Position numbers and translations under genes: made by a program
In this document: positions 44,806-52,948 of the stretch, in pieces
Position numbering within the stretch: the first letter of the stretch is position 1
Layout of the letters: each line of letters begins with the position of its first letter
From: JAFGUB01 sp050305515
GTDB lineage: Bacteria; Campylobacterota; Campylobacteria; Campylobacterales; Sulfurimonadaceae
Direction of reading: 5' to 3'
Assembly (NCBI GenBank): GCA_050305515.1
Contig: JBNLFL010000020.1
Location: 1 to 64,000 of the forward strand
DNA: 64,000 nt
Notes under the pieces: model-generated
Told to the model about the DNA's origin: nothing
The model's input: only the letters and a program-made list of their open reading frames with translations
Database searches by the model: none

Positions 44806-45198
44806 CTACTTTGTCACATCTTCAAAAATGATCATCTCGTAAATGCTTTTTTTGGTCACCAGTGCTTTGTCCGGCGGTACACCTTTGGAGTTTTGGGCGC
44901 TATGAAGCGCATGACGCAATTCCGCTATCTCATGCTCCATTGTTTCGAGCTGATCTTTGAGCCGCAGCACCACATCAACACCGGCGAGATTGACTCCAAG
45001 ATCACGGGTCAGCCGCAAAATCAGCTTGATCTTGTCAATATCGCGCTGTGAATAGAGGCGTATCCGTCCATTCGAGCGGGAGGGTTCAATAAGGTTTTCA
45101 CGCTCATACTGTCGCAGTGTCTGGGGGTGGATGTCCAGAATCTTTGCAACGATACTGATCAGGTATACCGGTTCGTCATAGTGGTGGTGGTTCATCAT
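44806..45198 (-). CDS. hspR: Heat-shock repressor HspR (MerR family)
   Basis: A 130-aa MerR-type DNA-binding protein: YLISIVAKILDIHPQTLRQYERENLIEPSRSNGRIRLYSQRDIDKI is the winged helix (residues 9-55), and the second half is a coiled coil of the LKDQLETMEHEIAELRH kind. In Campylobacterota HspR represses heat-shock operons and is encoded after cbpA. Here it starts one base after the cbpA stop. An HAIR-like operator in the shared promoter (46153-46173) supports autoregulation. Confidence 0.93.
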   Translation of the reverse strand: MMNHHHYDEPVYLISIVAKILDIHPQTLRQYERENLIEPSRSNGRIRLYSQRDIDKIKLILRLTRDLGVNLAGVDVVLRLKDQLETMEHEIAELRHALHSAQNSKGVPPDKALVTKKSIYEMIIFEDVTK

Positions 45199-46104
45199 CT
45201 ACTCCTTGGGTAAGCGTTCTTGCATCATCTCAGAGAGGTCATTGTCGAGTCGATCAACGTCAGGCAGTACGATGTTCGCTTTGAGATACAGATCGCCGCG
45301 CTGTGACGTCTTACGATCCAGTACCCCCATCTCCCTGACACGGAAGCGTTGACCGTTTTTACTGTTTTTCGGCACCTTGAGCGTGATCTCTTTCTCAAGC
45401 GTCTGCACGGTCACCTTACCGCCGAAGAGTGCGGCATAAAGCGGTACATCAAAAGTTTTTACCAGATCATTCCCTTCGCGCACATAATCCTGACTCGGTG
45501 CAATCTCGATTTTCAGATAAAGATCGCCGCTGCGGCCCTGCATGCTTTTGCCTTTGCCGCGCACACGCATCTTCTCTCCGGTTTTGATACCTGCAGGAAT
45601 CTTGATGTCAAAACTCTCGCCCTGAAGCGACACTGAGTGCTTGCCGCCGAGTACCGCGACACTAAACGGCACCGTAACACTGGCTTCAATGTCAAGGTTC
45701 ACGCTCTGCTGGCCGAAACCGCCACCGGCTCCGCCAAAACCGCCGCCTCCGAAGCCGCCGAAGCCTCCTCCGCCAAATCCGCCGGCGCCTCCGAAGCCGC
45801 CACCGCCGCCGAAAATATTTCTCAAAATATCATCAAGATCGACATTCGAACCCTGTCCGCGAGCGAAATCATGGAAGTTCTGTCCGCCGAACATCTGATC
45901 GCCGAAACGGTCATATTTGGCCCGTTTCTCTTTGTCGCTGAGAACTTCATACGCGGCGTTGACCTCTTTGAATTTCTCTTCGGCACCCGCATCTTTATTG
46001 ACATCCGGATGGTACTGGCGCGCCAGCTTGCGATACGCTTTTTTAATTTCCGCTTCGGAAGCTCCGGAATCAACACCCAAGGTTTCATATAAACTTTTAC
46101 TCAT
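45199..46104 (-). CDS. cbpA: DnaJ-family co-chaperone, CbpA type
   Basis: A 301-aa J-protein: J domain residues 1-70 with YHPDVNKDAG (HPD loop), then a Gly/Phe-rich linker of about 40 residues made of GGFGG repeats, then two DnaJ C-terminal substrate-binding domains. No zinc-finger (CxxCxGxG) repeats, so class B/CbpA rather than DnaJ itself. Works with DnaK. First gene of the cbpA-hspR operon, under a promoter with an HAIR-like HspR site. Confidence 0.94.
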   Translation of the reverse strand: MSKSLYETLGVDSGASEAEIKKAYRKLARQYHPDVNKDAGAEEKFKEVNAAYEVLSDKEKRAKYDRFGDQMFGGQNFHDFARGQGSNVDLDDILRNIFGGGGGFGGAGGFGGGGFGGFGGGGFGGAGGGFGQQSVNLDIEASVTVPFSVAVLGGKHSVSLQGESFDIKIPAGIKTGEKMRVRGKGKSMQGRSGDLYLKIEIAPSQDYVREGNDLVKTFDVPLYAALFGGKVTVQTLEKEITLKVPKNSKNGQRFRVREMGVLDRKTSQRGDLYLKANIVLPDVDRLDNDLSEMMQERLPKE

Positions 46105-46139
46105 GTTTTTGCTCTGTTACTATAATGTTTTTAACAAAG

Positions 46140-46173
46140 ATTTTATCAAAAACTTGAGTCTATGTCAATCAAC
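46140..46173 (-). promoter_or_regulatory. cbpA-hspR promoter with HAIR-like HspR operator
   Basis: On the minus strand TTGACA (46163-46168) is followed after exactly 17 bp by TAAAAT (46140-46145), a near-ideal vegetative promoter. Overlapping it on the plus strand is CTTGAGT (46153-46159), seven bases, then AATCAAC (46167-46173), matching the HspR HAIR consensus CTTGAGT-N7-ACTCAAG at 12 of 14 positions. Binding there would cover the spacer and -35 box, as expected for autorepression. Confidence 0.75.
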
Positions 46174-46253
46174 TTTGTTTGTAACTTTTTAATTCACAGT
46201 GAAATCGATAGACATGATACAATATCATCAATAGCTCAATCAGGCGGTTTGAA

Positions 46254-46817
46254 ATGCGATACTTCTTACATGCGATTTTTCTTTTGTTCCTGACTTCTTT
46301 ACATGCAGACTTCTATGTCATTCCTGTATCAAAGTGCCCCGTGAACATGCAGACATGTGAAGGTGTCTGTACGGATACACAGAACAACCCTCTACACTGC
46401 GGTTCTTGTACAAATGCCTGCGGGGCTGACGAACTCTGTAATCAGGGTTCCTGTCTGGCCGTCTGCGAGCAGGAAAGATCGCTGTGTCCGAGCGGATGTG
46501 TCGACCTGCAAACCGACCCGAATAACTGCGGGGTTTGCAATACACAATGCGAAGCCGGCGAAATGTGCCAAAACGGAAACTGCACGGCATTTTTACCACA
46601 GGGATATGCCTGTACACAAGGCAGTGAATGTGAAACAGGTTTCTGTGTGGATGGTGTCTGCTGCAACAGCGCCTGCAGTTCGGGATGTGATGCTTGTATT
46701 GGTGAATATACCGATTCATCGAATGGAACTTGTGCTCCGGTAATCTACGGCCTAGATCCCCATGCTGCATGTACGGAACCCTTTACATGTAATGGAAGCG
46801 GGCTTTGTACGAATTGA
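46254..46817 (+). CDS. Cysteine-rich exported protein
   Basis: A 187-aa exported protein: signal peptide MRYFLHAIFLLFLTSLHA, mature part with about 30 Cys. Two tandem blocks have the pattern C...C-x-G-x-C-x-D/L...N-x-x-x-C-G-x-C...C-x-x-x-(E)-x-C-x-x-G-x-C, for example NPLHCGSCTNAC and DPNNCGVCNTQC, and a third part has CETGFCVDGVCCNSAC. This repeat is common in myxobacterial surface proteins and occurs here and there in other Proteobacteria; the function is unknown, probably disulfide-bonded and extracytoplasmic. Near-copies of the TTACATGTAA element lie at its start (46264, 46299) and one exact copy near its end (46783). No neighbour in an operon. Confidence 0.8.
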   Translation: MRYFLHAIFLLFLTSLHADFYVIPVSKCPVNMQTCEGVCTDTQNNPLHCGSCTNACGADELCNQGSCLAVCEQERSLCPSGCVDLQTDPNNCGVCNTQCEAGEMCQNGNCTAFLPQGYACTQGSECETGFCVDGVCCNSACSSGCDACIGEYTDSSNGTCAPVIYGLDPHAACTEPFTCNGSGLCTN

Positions 46818-46978
46818 TTTTTATGATCTTTTCGAACTGTACCAGCAGATCATTATGAGCGTTACAGAATCATCTGAAACATCATTGAGTCTCCGAAATG
46901 TATGATGCAAAGAGGGTGCCTATGCGCTAAAGATTATAGAGTGAGCCTAAAATTTACATTTTTTAAGCTTTGTCCCTC

Positions 46979-46984
46979 TATAAT
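46979..46984 (+). promoter_or_regulatory. -10 box for tRNA-Pro
   Basis: TATAAT lies 16 bp upstream of tRNA-Pro. A TTTACA hexamer is 20 bp further up, too far for a normal spacer. The rest of the 183-bp gap after the Cys-rich gene shows nothing else. Confidence 0.5.
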
Positions 46985-47000
46985 TCCCCTCCACAAATAT

Positions 47001-47078
47001 CGGGATGTAGCTCAGTCTGGCTAGAGTGCTACCTTGGGGTGGTAGAGGTCGCGTGTTCGAGTCACGTCATTCCGACCA
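47001..47078 (+). tRNA. tRNA-Pro (GGG)
   Basis: The acceptor stem is CGGGATG with CATTCCG (one G-U/mismatch tolerated), the D arm contains GTAGCTCAGTCTGGC, the anticodon stem-loop CTACC-TTGGGGT-GGTAG carries anticodon GGG, and the T arm has GTGTTCGAGTCAC. CCA is encoded (47076-47078). CGGG at the 5' end is typical for bacterial tRNA-Pro. Confidence 0.93.
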
Positions 47079-47188
47079 TTGTGGAAACTTTTTTATTCTT
47101 GCTTATTTTTTTGCACTTTCAATGTTTTTTCTCCCTGCGAAAATCTGATACACTCTCAAAAAATGGAATCAGTTCAGGATACACCATC

Positions 47189-48220
47189 ATGCAAAATCAC
47201 GATAGACCCGAACTTGTCATTATCGGCGCTGGCCTGAGTGGTTTATTTGCAGCCTATCTTCTGCAAGAGCACTACTCCATCGTTTTGCTCGAAGCACGCG
47301 GACGCATAGGTGGACGCATCGAAACAACACCCGAAGGCATAGATCTTGGGCCAACATGGGTATGGCCACATCATAAGCTCACGCTTGAACTGGCGCAGCA
47401 TCTTGAACTGCATCTGTTCAAACAGCATGCTGAAGGAGATGCACTTTACGATGATCCTGCAGGTGTTCAACGCTTTCAGGCTCCTCCGGCTGCACCCGCT
47501 TTTCGTTTTGTCGGTGGCGTAAAAGTCCTCACACATGCTCTCTATGACAAACTTCACAATGTCACTTTACATGTAAACACACCGGTCGATGCCCTGATCG
47601 ATCATGATGATCAGATCTGTATTCAAAGCGGTACGCAACAGTGGAACGCGCCGCTGGTCATCAGCACGCTTCCACCGCGTCTTCTCAACCAAAGCATCAG
47701 CTTTTCGCCGCCGCTTTCACATGAAGCTGTTACTGCCCTCTCGCATATACCAACCTGGATGGGAGGTTCTGCCAAAGCGGTTGTCTTTTATGAACGCCCT
47801 TTTTGGAGAGAGGCTGGCTTAAGCGGTTTTTGCTTCAGCAATCACGGAATACTCGGTGAAATTCATGACGCATCACAAGAAGCGTGTCCGGCTCTTTTCG
47901 GCTTTTTTCACACACATCGTTTCGCCAACAATCCAGAAACCGCAATCGTCGATCAACTCGTACGTCTTTTCGGTCCGCAAGCGGCACATCCAAAACGTGT
48001 TGTCATCAAAGACTGGGGCAGCGAACCCTATACCTCAGTTGCCGAAGATATTCAGCCGCTACGGGAACATCCGCACTACGGGCTGAACATACATCTCCTG
48101 AACAACAAATTCCACTGCATCGGTACCGAATATTCCTTCATCGAAGGCGGTTACCTTGAAGGTGCGCTCTACAGTGCCCTGCAACTGGCCAACACATTCC
48201 TTTCACCCGCAAACGCCTGA
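47189..48220 (+). CDS. FAD-dependent amine oxidase family protein
   Basis: A 343-aa flavoprotein. The N-terminal dinucleotide fold LVIIGAGLSGLFAAYLLQ, followed by VLLEARGRIGGRIETT (the GG-doublet motif of amine oxidases), and a C-terminal FAD segment ending with FCIGTEYS-like IGTEYSFIEGGYLEGAL. It is shorter than typical monoamine oxidases (about 450 aa), missing part of the substrate domain. No signal peptide. Substrate unknown. ATG 47189 is chosen as the frame upstream runs through tRNA-Pro. A TTACATGTAA copy (47567) is read as Leu-His-Val. Confidence 0.85.
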   Translation: MQNHDRPELVIIGAGLSGLFAAYLLQEHYSIVLLEARGRIGGRIETTPEGIDLGPTWVWPHHKLTLELAQHLELHLFKQHAEGDALYDDPAGVQRFQAPPAAPAFRFVGGVKVLTHALYDKLHNVTLHVNTPVDALIDHDDQICIQSGTQQWNAPLVISTLPPRLLNQSISFSPPLSHEAVTALSHIPTWMGGSAKAVVFYERPFWREAGLSGFCFSNHGILGEIHDASQEACPALFGFFHTHRFANNPETAIVDQLVRLFGPQAAHPKRVVIKDWGSEPYTSVAEDIQPLREHPHYGLNIHLLNNKFHCIGTEYSFIEGGYLEGALYSALQLANTFLSPANA

Positions 48221-48317
48221 AATGCCCATATATTTATACTAAATAAAGTTTTCTTATTTTACAATCGTAGTATTTTACTCATAATCATATTTTCACAAAA
48301 CCGAATAAGGAGCATGA

Positions 48318-48779
48318 ATGATACCACCGAAACCTACCGGGGAAGCCATTTTTTTTGACAAAGGCAATGTCATTTATGAGATCGATACGCAGGGTTATAT
48401 CACCTATGCCAATCGTACTTTTATAACTGTCTCGCAATATGATAAATCGGAACTATTAGGCACCCATTACACCAATATCATCGATCCGCACATGCCAAAA
48501 GCACTCTTTACATGTATGCAGGAAACCACGGCAAAAGATCAGGTCTGGCAGGGCTATGTCAAGAATCTGCGCGCCGACGGTGCCCACTACTGGTCCGTCG
48601 CTTACGTGACGCCGAAAAAAGATGACAGCGGAGAGACCATCGGCTATACGGCCATGTATCAGAGTGTCAATCCTTCGGTAGTGGACGAGATCAATCAGAC
48701 GTATGAAAAAGTCTATTTACTGGAGCAGCGCGGGGAAGATACCTGCGGCATTATTAAAAACATTCACGTAGAACGCTAG
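48318..48779 (+). CDS. PAS-domain redox sensor, CetB/Aer-like (second copy)
   Basis: A 153-aa protein with one Aer-type PAS domain: YEIDTQGYITYANRTFITVSQYDKSELLGTHYTNII, then MPKALFTCMQETTAKDQVWQGYVKNLRADGAHYWSV, the flavin-site part. It has no signalling domain. It resembles the 176-aa protein at 20559-21089 in domain, length and the WQGY(V/I)KNLR core, but overall identity is low, so they are old paralogues or separate acquisitions. Probable role: bipartite energy taxis with a CetA-like receptor encoded elsewhere. AAGGAG precedes the ATG. Confidence 0.85.
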   Translation: MIPPKPTGEAIFFDKGNVIYEIDTQGYITYANRTFITVSQYDKSELLGTHYTNIIDPHMPKALFTCMQETTAKDQVWQGYVKNLRADGAHYWSVAYVTPKKDDSGETIGYTAMYQSVNPSVVDEINQTYEKVYLLEQRGEDTCGIIKNIHVER

Positions 48780-48787
48780 AAGTTACA

Positions 48788-48808
48788 TGTAAGCCATTTC
48801 GGCTTACA
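48788..48808. terminator. Bidirectional hairpin between the PAS gene and purH
   Basis: TGTAAGCC and GGCTTACA form a perfect 8-bp stem with a 5-nt loop between the convergent ends of the PAS gene and purH. The left arm is part of the TTACATGTAA copy at 48783-48792. No long T-run on either side, so termination strength is uncertain. Confidence 0.5.
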
Positions 48809-48812
48809 GATG

Positions 48813-50348
48813 TTAGTGCAGGAAGTGTCTTGTTTCTGAGAAATAAAGCGCCATACCGTGCTCGTTTGCCGCGGCAATGACCTCATCGTCACGAATGGAA
48901 CCGCCCGGCTCAATTACGCTTTTTACACCCGCTGCCGCAGCAGCGTCGATGCTGTCACGGAATGGGAAGAACGCTTCAGATGCAAGTGCAGCGCCTGTAA
49001 CGTCAAGACCCATATCTTTTGCTTTTTTAAGGGCACACTGGCTTGCATCGACACGGGATGTCATACCCATACCCACGGCTACCATCGCAGAGTTTTTAAC
49101 GTAAACGACACAGTTGGATTTTGTAAGAGACGCCACTTTATAAGCGATCTCCATATCTTTTAGTTCCTGCTCACTCGCAGATTTTGCACTTACGAGCTTC
49201 GAGTTTTTCACCTCATCCTCGCCTACTTTGTCAGCGTCCTGGAATACAAACCCGCCGTCGATGTGTTTGAAGTCGTAGGTATCGTTTGCAAGAACAAGCT
49301 TATCACTTCCGTACTCAAACAGTTTGATCTTCTTTTTAGCAGCAAAAACATCTTGAGCTTCTTGTGTAATAGTCCCTGCAATAAGAACCTCAATGAAGAT
49401 CTCATTTATCTTTTCAGCTAGAGCTTTGTCAACCGTACCGTTAACTGCAACTACACCGCCGTATGCAGAGATAGGGTCACATTTAAGTGCCTCTACATAA
49501 GAATCTAACAGTGTGTCTTTAATGGCAAAACCACAAGGGTTTCCGTGTTTTACGATACAAACAGCGTTCTCATCGCCAAACGCCGCAGCTATTTTTACAG
49601 CGCCGTTGATGTCTGTAAGGTTGTTAAAGCTTGCTTCGCCTTTAAGCGTTTTGAAGTTTTTAGAGAAGTATTTGTCAAACTCGTAAAGCGCGCCTTTTTG
49701 GTGCGGGTTCTCGCCGTAACGGGTATCCATTACCTTGTTTCCTACGATGAACTGCTTCTCGCCCATTCCGCCGTTGAAACGGCTGTTCATATAGTTTGCT
49801 ATCATAGAGTCGTACGCTGCGGTGTGTTCGTATGCTTTTATCATCAGGCTGCGGCGATACTCGAAACTGTCACTTCCGCTTTTGATTACATGTAAGACAC
49901 CATCATAATCCGCAGGATCGGTTACAATCAGCACATCGGCAAAGTTTTTAGCAGCAGAGCGCACCATTGCCGGACCGCCGATATCGATGTTCTCGATGAT
50001 CTCTTCAAAATCATCCGTACGCTCGATGGTCGCTTTAAACGGGTAGAGGTTGACACACACCAGGTCGATTCCGACAATGCCGTGTTCCGCAACCGTTGCA
50101 CGGTGACTCTCAAGGTCGCGTCGGTAAAGAATACCGCCGTGAACGTAGGGGTTAAGGGTTTTAACACGTCCGTCAAGGATTTCCGGAAATTTCGTCACTT
50201 CATCGATCTCGATGGCGTCAATGCCGGCCTCACGGACCATTTTATAGGTGCCTCCGGTAGAGACAATTTCAAAGCCTGCCGCCACAAGTTCTTTGGCGAA
50301 GGCTACAATGCCGCTTTTATCGCTGACACTGAGAAGGGCACGTTTCAT
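48813..50348 (-). CDS. purH: AICAR transformylase/IMP cyclohydrolase
   Basis: Catalyses the last two steps to IMP. The 511-aa protein has the N-terminal MGS-like cyclohydrolase domain (ALLSVSDKSGIVAFAKELVAAGFEIVSTGGT, residues 3-33) and the transformylase domain with RYGENPHQKGALYEF and the catalytic KHGNPCGFA. The middle third (about 49080-49840) is clearly more AT-rich, with different codon choice (AAA, TTT, TTA) from both ends, hinting at a mosaic gene. A TTACATGTAA copy (49886) is in the GC-richer part. Confidence 0.97.
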   Translation of the reverse strand: MKRALLSVSDKSGIVAFAKELVAAGFEIVSTGGTYKMVREAGIDAIEIDEVTKFPEILDGRVKTLNPYVHGGILYRRDLESHRATVAEHGIVGIDLVCVNLYPFKATIERTDDFEEIIENIDIGGPAMVRSAAKNFADVLIVTDPADYDGVLHVIKSGSDSFEYRRSLMIKAYEHTAAYDSMIANYMNSRFNGGMGEKQFIVGNKVMDTRYGENPHQKGALYEFDKYFSKNFKTLKGEASFNNLTDINGAVKIAAAFGDENAVCIVKHGNPCGFAIKDTLLDSYVEALKCDPISAYGGVVAVNGTVDKALAEKINEIFIEVLIAGTITQEAQDVFAAKKKIKLFEYGSDKLVLANDTYDFKHIDGGFVFQDADKVGEDEVKNSKLVSAKSASEQELKDMEIAYKVASLTKSNCVVYVKNSAMVAVGMGMTSRVDASQCALKKAKDMGLDVTGAALASEAFFPFRDSIDAAAAAGVKSVIEPGGSIRDDEVIAAANEHGMALYFSETRHFLH

Positions 50349-50468
50349 TATCGTTCCTTATGCAAAATATTTTCGGAATTTTAACAAAGCAGAGCTTGGG
50401 AAGCGTTGAACAGCTTACATGTAAGCTTTAATAAACGACTCGAACCCACTGTGCTACAATTGCGCCAA

Positions 50469-50741
50469 ATGAAAGCACATGTAAAAAAACTTCTTGTTAT
50501 TTTTCTCTTTACGCTCAGCACCATCACGACGGCACTGCATGAAGTAAGACATACCCATGCCCATGACAGCGGCAACTGTCCGGTCTGTATCGTGCATGAC
50601 CATACGGCAAGCGCCGATATCATCGTACCGCCGAGCCTTGATGTGCCCCTGCATTTTGCGCATATATTCAGCCTTACATGTAACCCTTATTTTGCTCCTT
50701 CATTTTCTAACAATCAGAGCCGCGCACCTCCTAAAGCCTAG
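50469..50741 (+). CDS. Small His/Cys-rich exported protein
   Basis: A 90-aa protein with hydrophobic leader KKLLVIFLFTLSTITTA, followed by HEVRHTHAHDSGNCPVCIVHDHT, seven His and two Cys in 23 residues, and a Pro-rich tail. The H-rich and CPVC cluster suggests metal binding; similar tiny proteins stand beside metal transport genes elsewhere. ATG 50469 begins at the leader. It precedes the barrel/ZnuA/ZnuB genes by 47 bp. A 16-bp palindrome containing TTACATGTAA (50412-50427) lies upstream, and another copy is read in it as Thr-Cys. Confidence 0.72.
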   Translation: MKAHVKKLLVIFLFTLSTITTALHEVRHTHAHDSGNCPVCIVHDHTASADIIVPPSLDVPLHFAHIFSLTCNPYFAPSFSNNQSRAPPKA

Positions 50742-50788
50742 TTTTCCTCTTATTTCAATCCAACTATTTTTTATACCCAGGAATAACG

Positions 50789-52063
50789 ATGCAAAAAACC
50801 ATTCTACTCTCTACCCTGCTTTCGACACTGCTTTTTGGGACTGCTGCCGAGGTGCTTCCGGCATCACAGCGTACCTTTTCACAATCACAATTCATACCGG
50901 ATATGTCCCTCATTCTCGATGCCTCGCTGGTTAACCGCAATGTCGAAGACAATGAAGTCGCCCATCTGGAAATACCGGGTATCGCACACGGTCTCATTGG
51001 TGAACACTCCCATGGAGCAGCCTCGCACGCCACCTACAATGCCAACAACGGTTTCAATCTCAATTACGCCGAACTGGTACTTTCAAGTTCGGTTGACCCC
51101 TATTTCACGATGGACGGCGTCCTCCACTTTTCTGAAAACGGTGTCGCCGTTGAGGAAGCCTATTTCACGACGACCTCACTTCCTGCAGGCCTCCGGCTTC
51201 GCGGCGGTAAATTCAACTCCAATTTCGGCCGCATCAACGAACAGCACCACCATTACTGGGATTTTGGCGATATGCCGCTGGTTTACGACGCATTTCTGGG
51301 GATGCACGGTCTGAGCGAAATGGGCGTGCAGCTGCAGTGGGTCGCCCCGATGTCACACTACCTCATGTTCGGTGCTGAAGTGCTTCAGGGAGAGAATGAG
51401 CGCATGTTCGGTACTTCGGCTCTGGGTGATACGGAAGATCCCTACGTCAAGGCTGCCGATGTTCCCGCCCTCTTTGTCACCTACCTCAAAACGGCCCATG
51501 ACATCGGGAGTACCACCATCATGCCCGGAATCTCATACGCCAGAGGCACCAGCCGCATCGACCACAGTGCCGATGAAGAATCACCTCACACCTTCGCGGG
51601 TATGAGTTCGCTCTATGGTGCCGACCTGACCGTGAAGCACTATTTCGACTCCTACAGTTTCCTTGCATGGCAGAGCGAATGGCTCATGCGTACCATGGAG
51701 GGGCGTACCTACGCAATTGACGCCGCCGCAGAAGTAGCCGGAAGCGCCGCAACCGAAAAGGAGCAATCGGGTTACTACACCCAGCTCGTTTACGCCATGA
51801 ACCGCAACTGGCGCATCGGAGCGCGCTATGACAGCATCTACCAGAACGATGTCAGAAAAAATGACGTGTTGCAGGAGATGCCGGACAATCTTGACCGTCT
51901 CAGCGGCATGATCGAATACCACCCCAGCGAGTTCAGCCGTCTGCGTCTGCAGTATAATCACAACAGCGCTCTTTTTAATGAAGAGGGGGAACGCCAGAAT
52001 ATTGATACCGTCATGCTTCAGGCCAATATCTCCATCGGGGCACACGCCGCGCACGACTTTTAA
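50789..52063 (+). CDS. Outer-membrane barrel protein, zinc-cluster associated
   Basis: A 424-aa exported protein: signal peptide MQKTILLSTLLSTLLFGTAA, a short periplasmic lead, then a barrel of alternating strands (FNLNYAELVLSSSVDPYFTMDGVLHFSE, LPAGLRLRGGKFNSNFGRINEQHHHYWDFGDMPLVYD). An His-rich stretch HGLIGEHSHGAASH (near residue 70) and EQHHHYW could bind zinc. No TonB box or plug domain is visible, so it is porin-like rather than TonB-dependent. It lies 9 bp before znuA, implying a role in zinc passage across the outer membrane. Confidence 0.83.
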   Translation: MQKTILLSTLLSTLLFGTAAEVLPASQRTFSQSQFIPDMSLILDASLVNRNVEDNEVAHLEIPGIAHGLIGEHSHGAASHATYNANNGFNLNYAELVLSSSVDPYFTMDGVLHFSENGVAVEEAYFTTTSLPAGLRLRGGKFNSNFGRINEQHHHYWDFGDMPLVYDAFLGMHGLSEMGVQLQWVAPMSHYLMFGAEVLQGENERMFGTSALGDTEDPYVKAADVPALFVTYLKTAHDIGSTTIMPGISYARGTSRIDHSADEESPHTFAGMSSLYGADLTVKHYFDSYSFLAWQSEWLMRTMEGRTYAIDAAAEVAGSAATEKEQSGYYTQLVYAMNRNWRIGARYDSIYQNDVRKNDVLQEMPDNLDRLSGMIEYHPSEFSRLRLQYNHNSALFNEEGERQNIDTVMLQANISIGAHAAHDF

Positions 52064-52072
52064 AGGAACCCT

Positions 52073-52948
52073 ATGAAGCGGCTGATACTTTTCATCCTGC
52101 TGCCACTCTCGCTTTTTGCAAAGCTGAATATTGCCGTCAGCTACCCCTACATCGGGGCGCTGAGTGAGCGTGTCGGGGGTGAACACGTCGATGTCACGGT
52201 ACTCGCGCAGGGGAACTGGGACCCACATTTCGTGGTCCCCCGCCCTTCGCTCATTGCCAAAATGCGGCAGGCGGATGCGCTCATCATGAACGGAGGTCAG
52301 CTTGAGATCGGCTGGCTGCCGCCGCTGATCCGTCGGGCGAACAACCCAAAAACGCGTCCCGGTGCTCCAACACTGCTAAACCTTTCCCATCAGGTGGAGC
52401 TCATTAACAAACCCAAAAGTGTCGATCGCTCCGGCGGTGACATTCACCCCGACGGTAATCCCCATTTTCACCTCGATCCCTACAACATTCCCGTGCTTGC
52501 CCGTGCCATTGCCGGTTTTCTCGGCCGCATCGACCCCGAACATCAAAACGACTACACCAAGAACTATGATCAGTTCGAACAGTCGTGGCAGCTGGATCTC
52601 AAACGGTGGGACGACGCGATGGCATCAAAGAAAGGGCTCAAAGTCCTTCAGTTTCATGACAACCTCGCCTACTTCAACCGCCGCTACGGATTACAGAACA
52701 TCGGAACCATCGAACCGCTTCCGGGAATACCTCCCTCTTCGCGCCATACGCTTGAGATCATCAATCTCATTGAACGTGAACACCCCTGCTGCATTTTTCA
52801 CGACGTCTATCACGCCACCAAAACGGCCGAGTTCATAGCCGAAAAAACGGGCATCCCCATTGTCATCATGCCGCACGATATCGGAGCACTGGAGCAGATC
52901 GAAGACCTGCGCGGCCTTTTTGACTATCTCACCGGAGCCGTCAAATGA
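52073..52948 (+). CDS. znuA: Zinc/manganese ABC transporter substrate-binding protein
   Basis: A 291-aa cluster A-I binding protein: signal peptide MKRLILFILLPLSLFA, then NIAVSYPYIGALSERVGG, the metal His in WDPHFVVPRP, DGNPHFHLDPYNIPVLARAI with the second His, LKVLQFHDNLAYFNRRYG, and the final Asp region IVIMPHDIGALEQI. The His-rich loop of true ZnuA is not present, so Mn or Zn both remain possible, but the His-rich neighbours favour zinc. Overlaps the permease gene by 4 bp. Confidence 0.92.
   Translation: MKRLILFILLPLSLFAKLNIAVSYPYIGALSERVGGEHVDVTVLAQGNWDPHFVVPRPSLIAKMRQADALIMNGGQLEIGWLPPLIRRANNPKTRPGAPTLLNLSHQVELINKPKSVDRSGGDIHPDGNPHFHLDPYNIPVLARAIAGFLGRIDPEHQNDYTKNYDQFEQSWQLDLKRWDDAMASKKGLKVLQFHDNLAYFNRRYGLQNIGTIEPLPGIPPSSRHTLEIINLIEREHPCCIFHDVYHATKTAEFIAEKTGIPIVIMPHDIGALEQIEDLRGLFDYLTGAVK

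Noticed and set aside
45700..45820. Repetitive GGCGG-type tract resembling a tandem repeat
   Set aside because: It encodes the Gly/Phe-rich linker of the CbpA J-protein.
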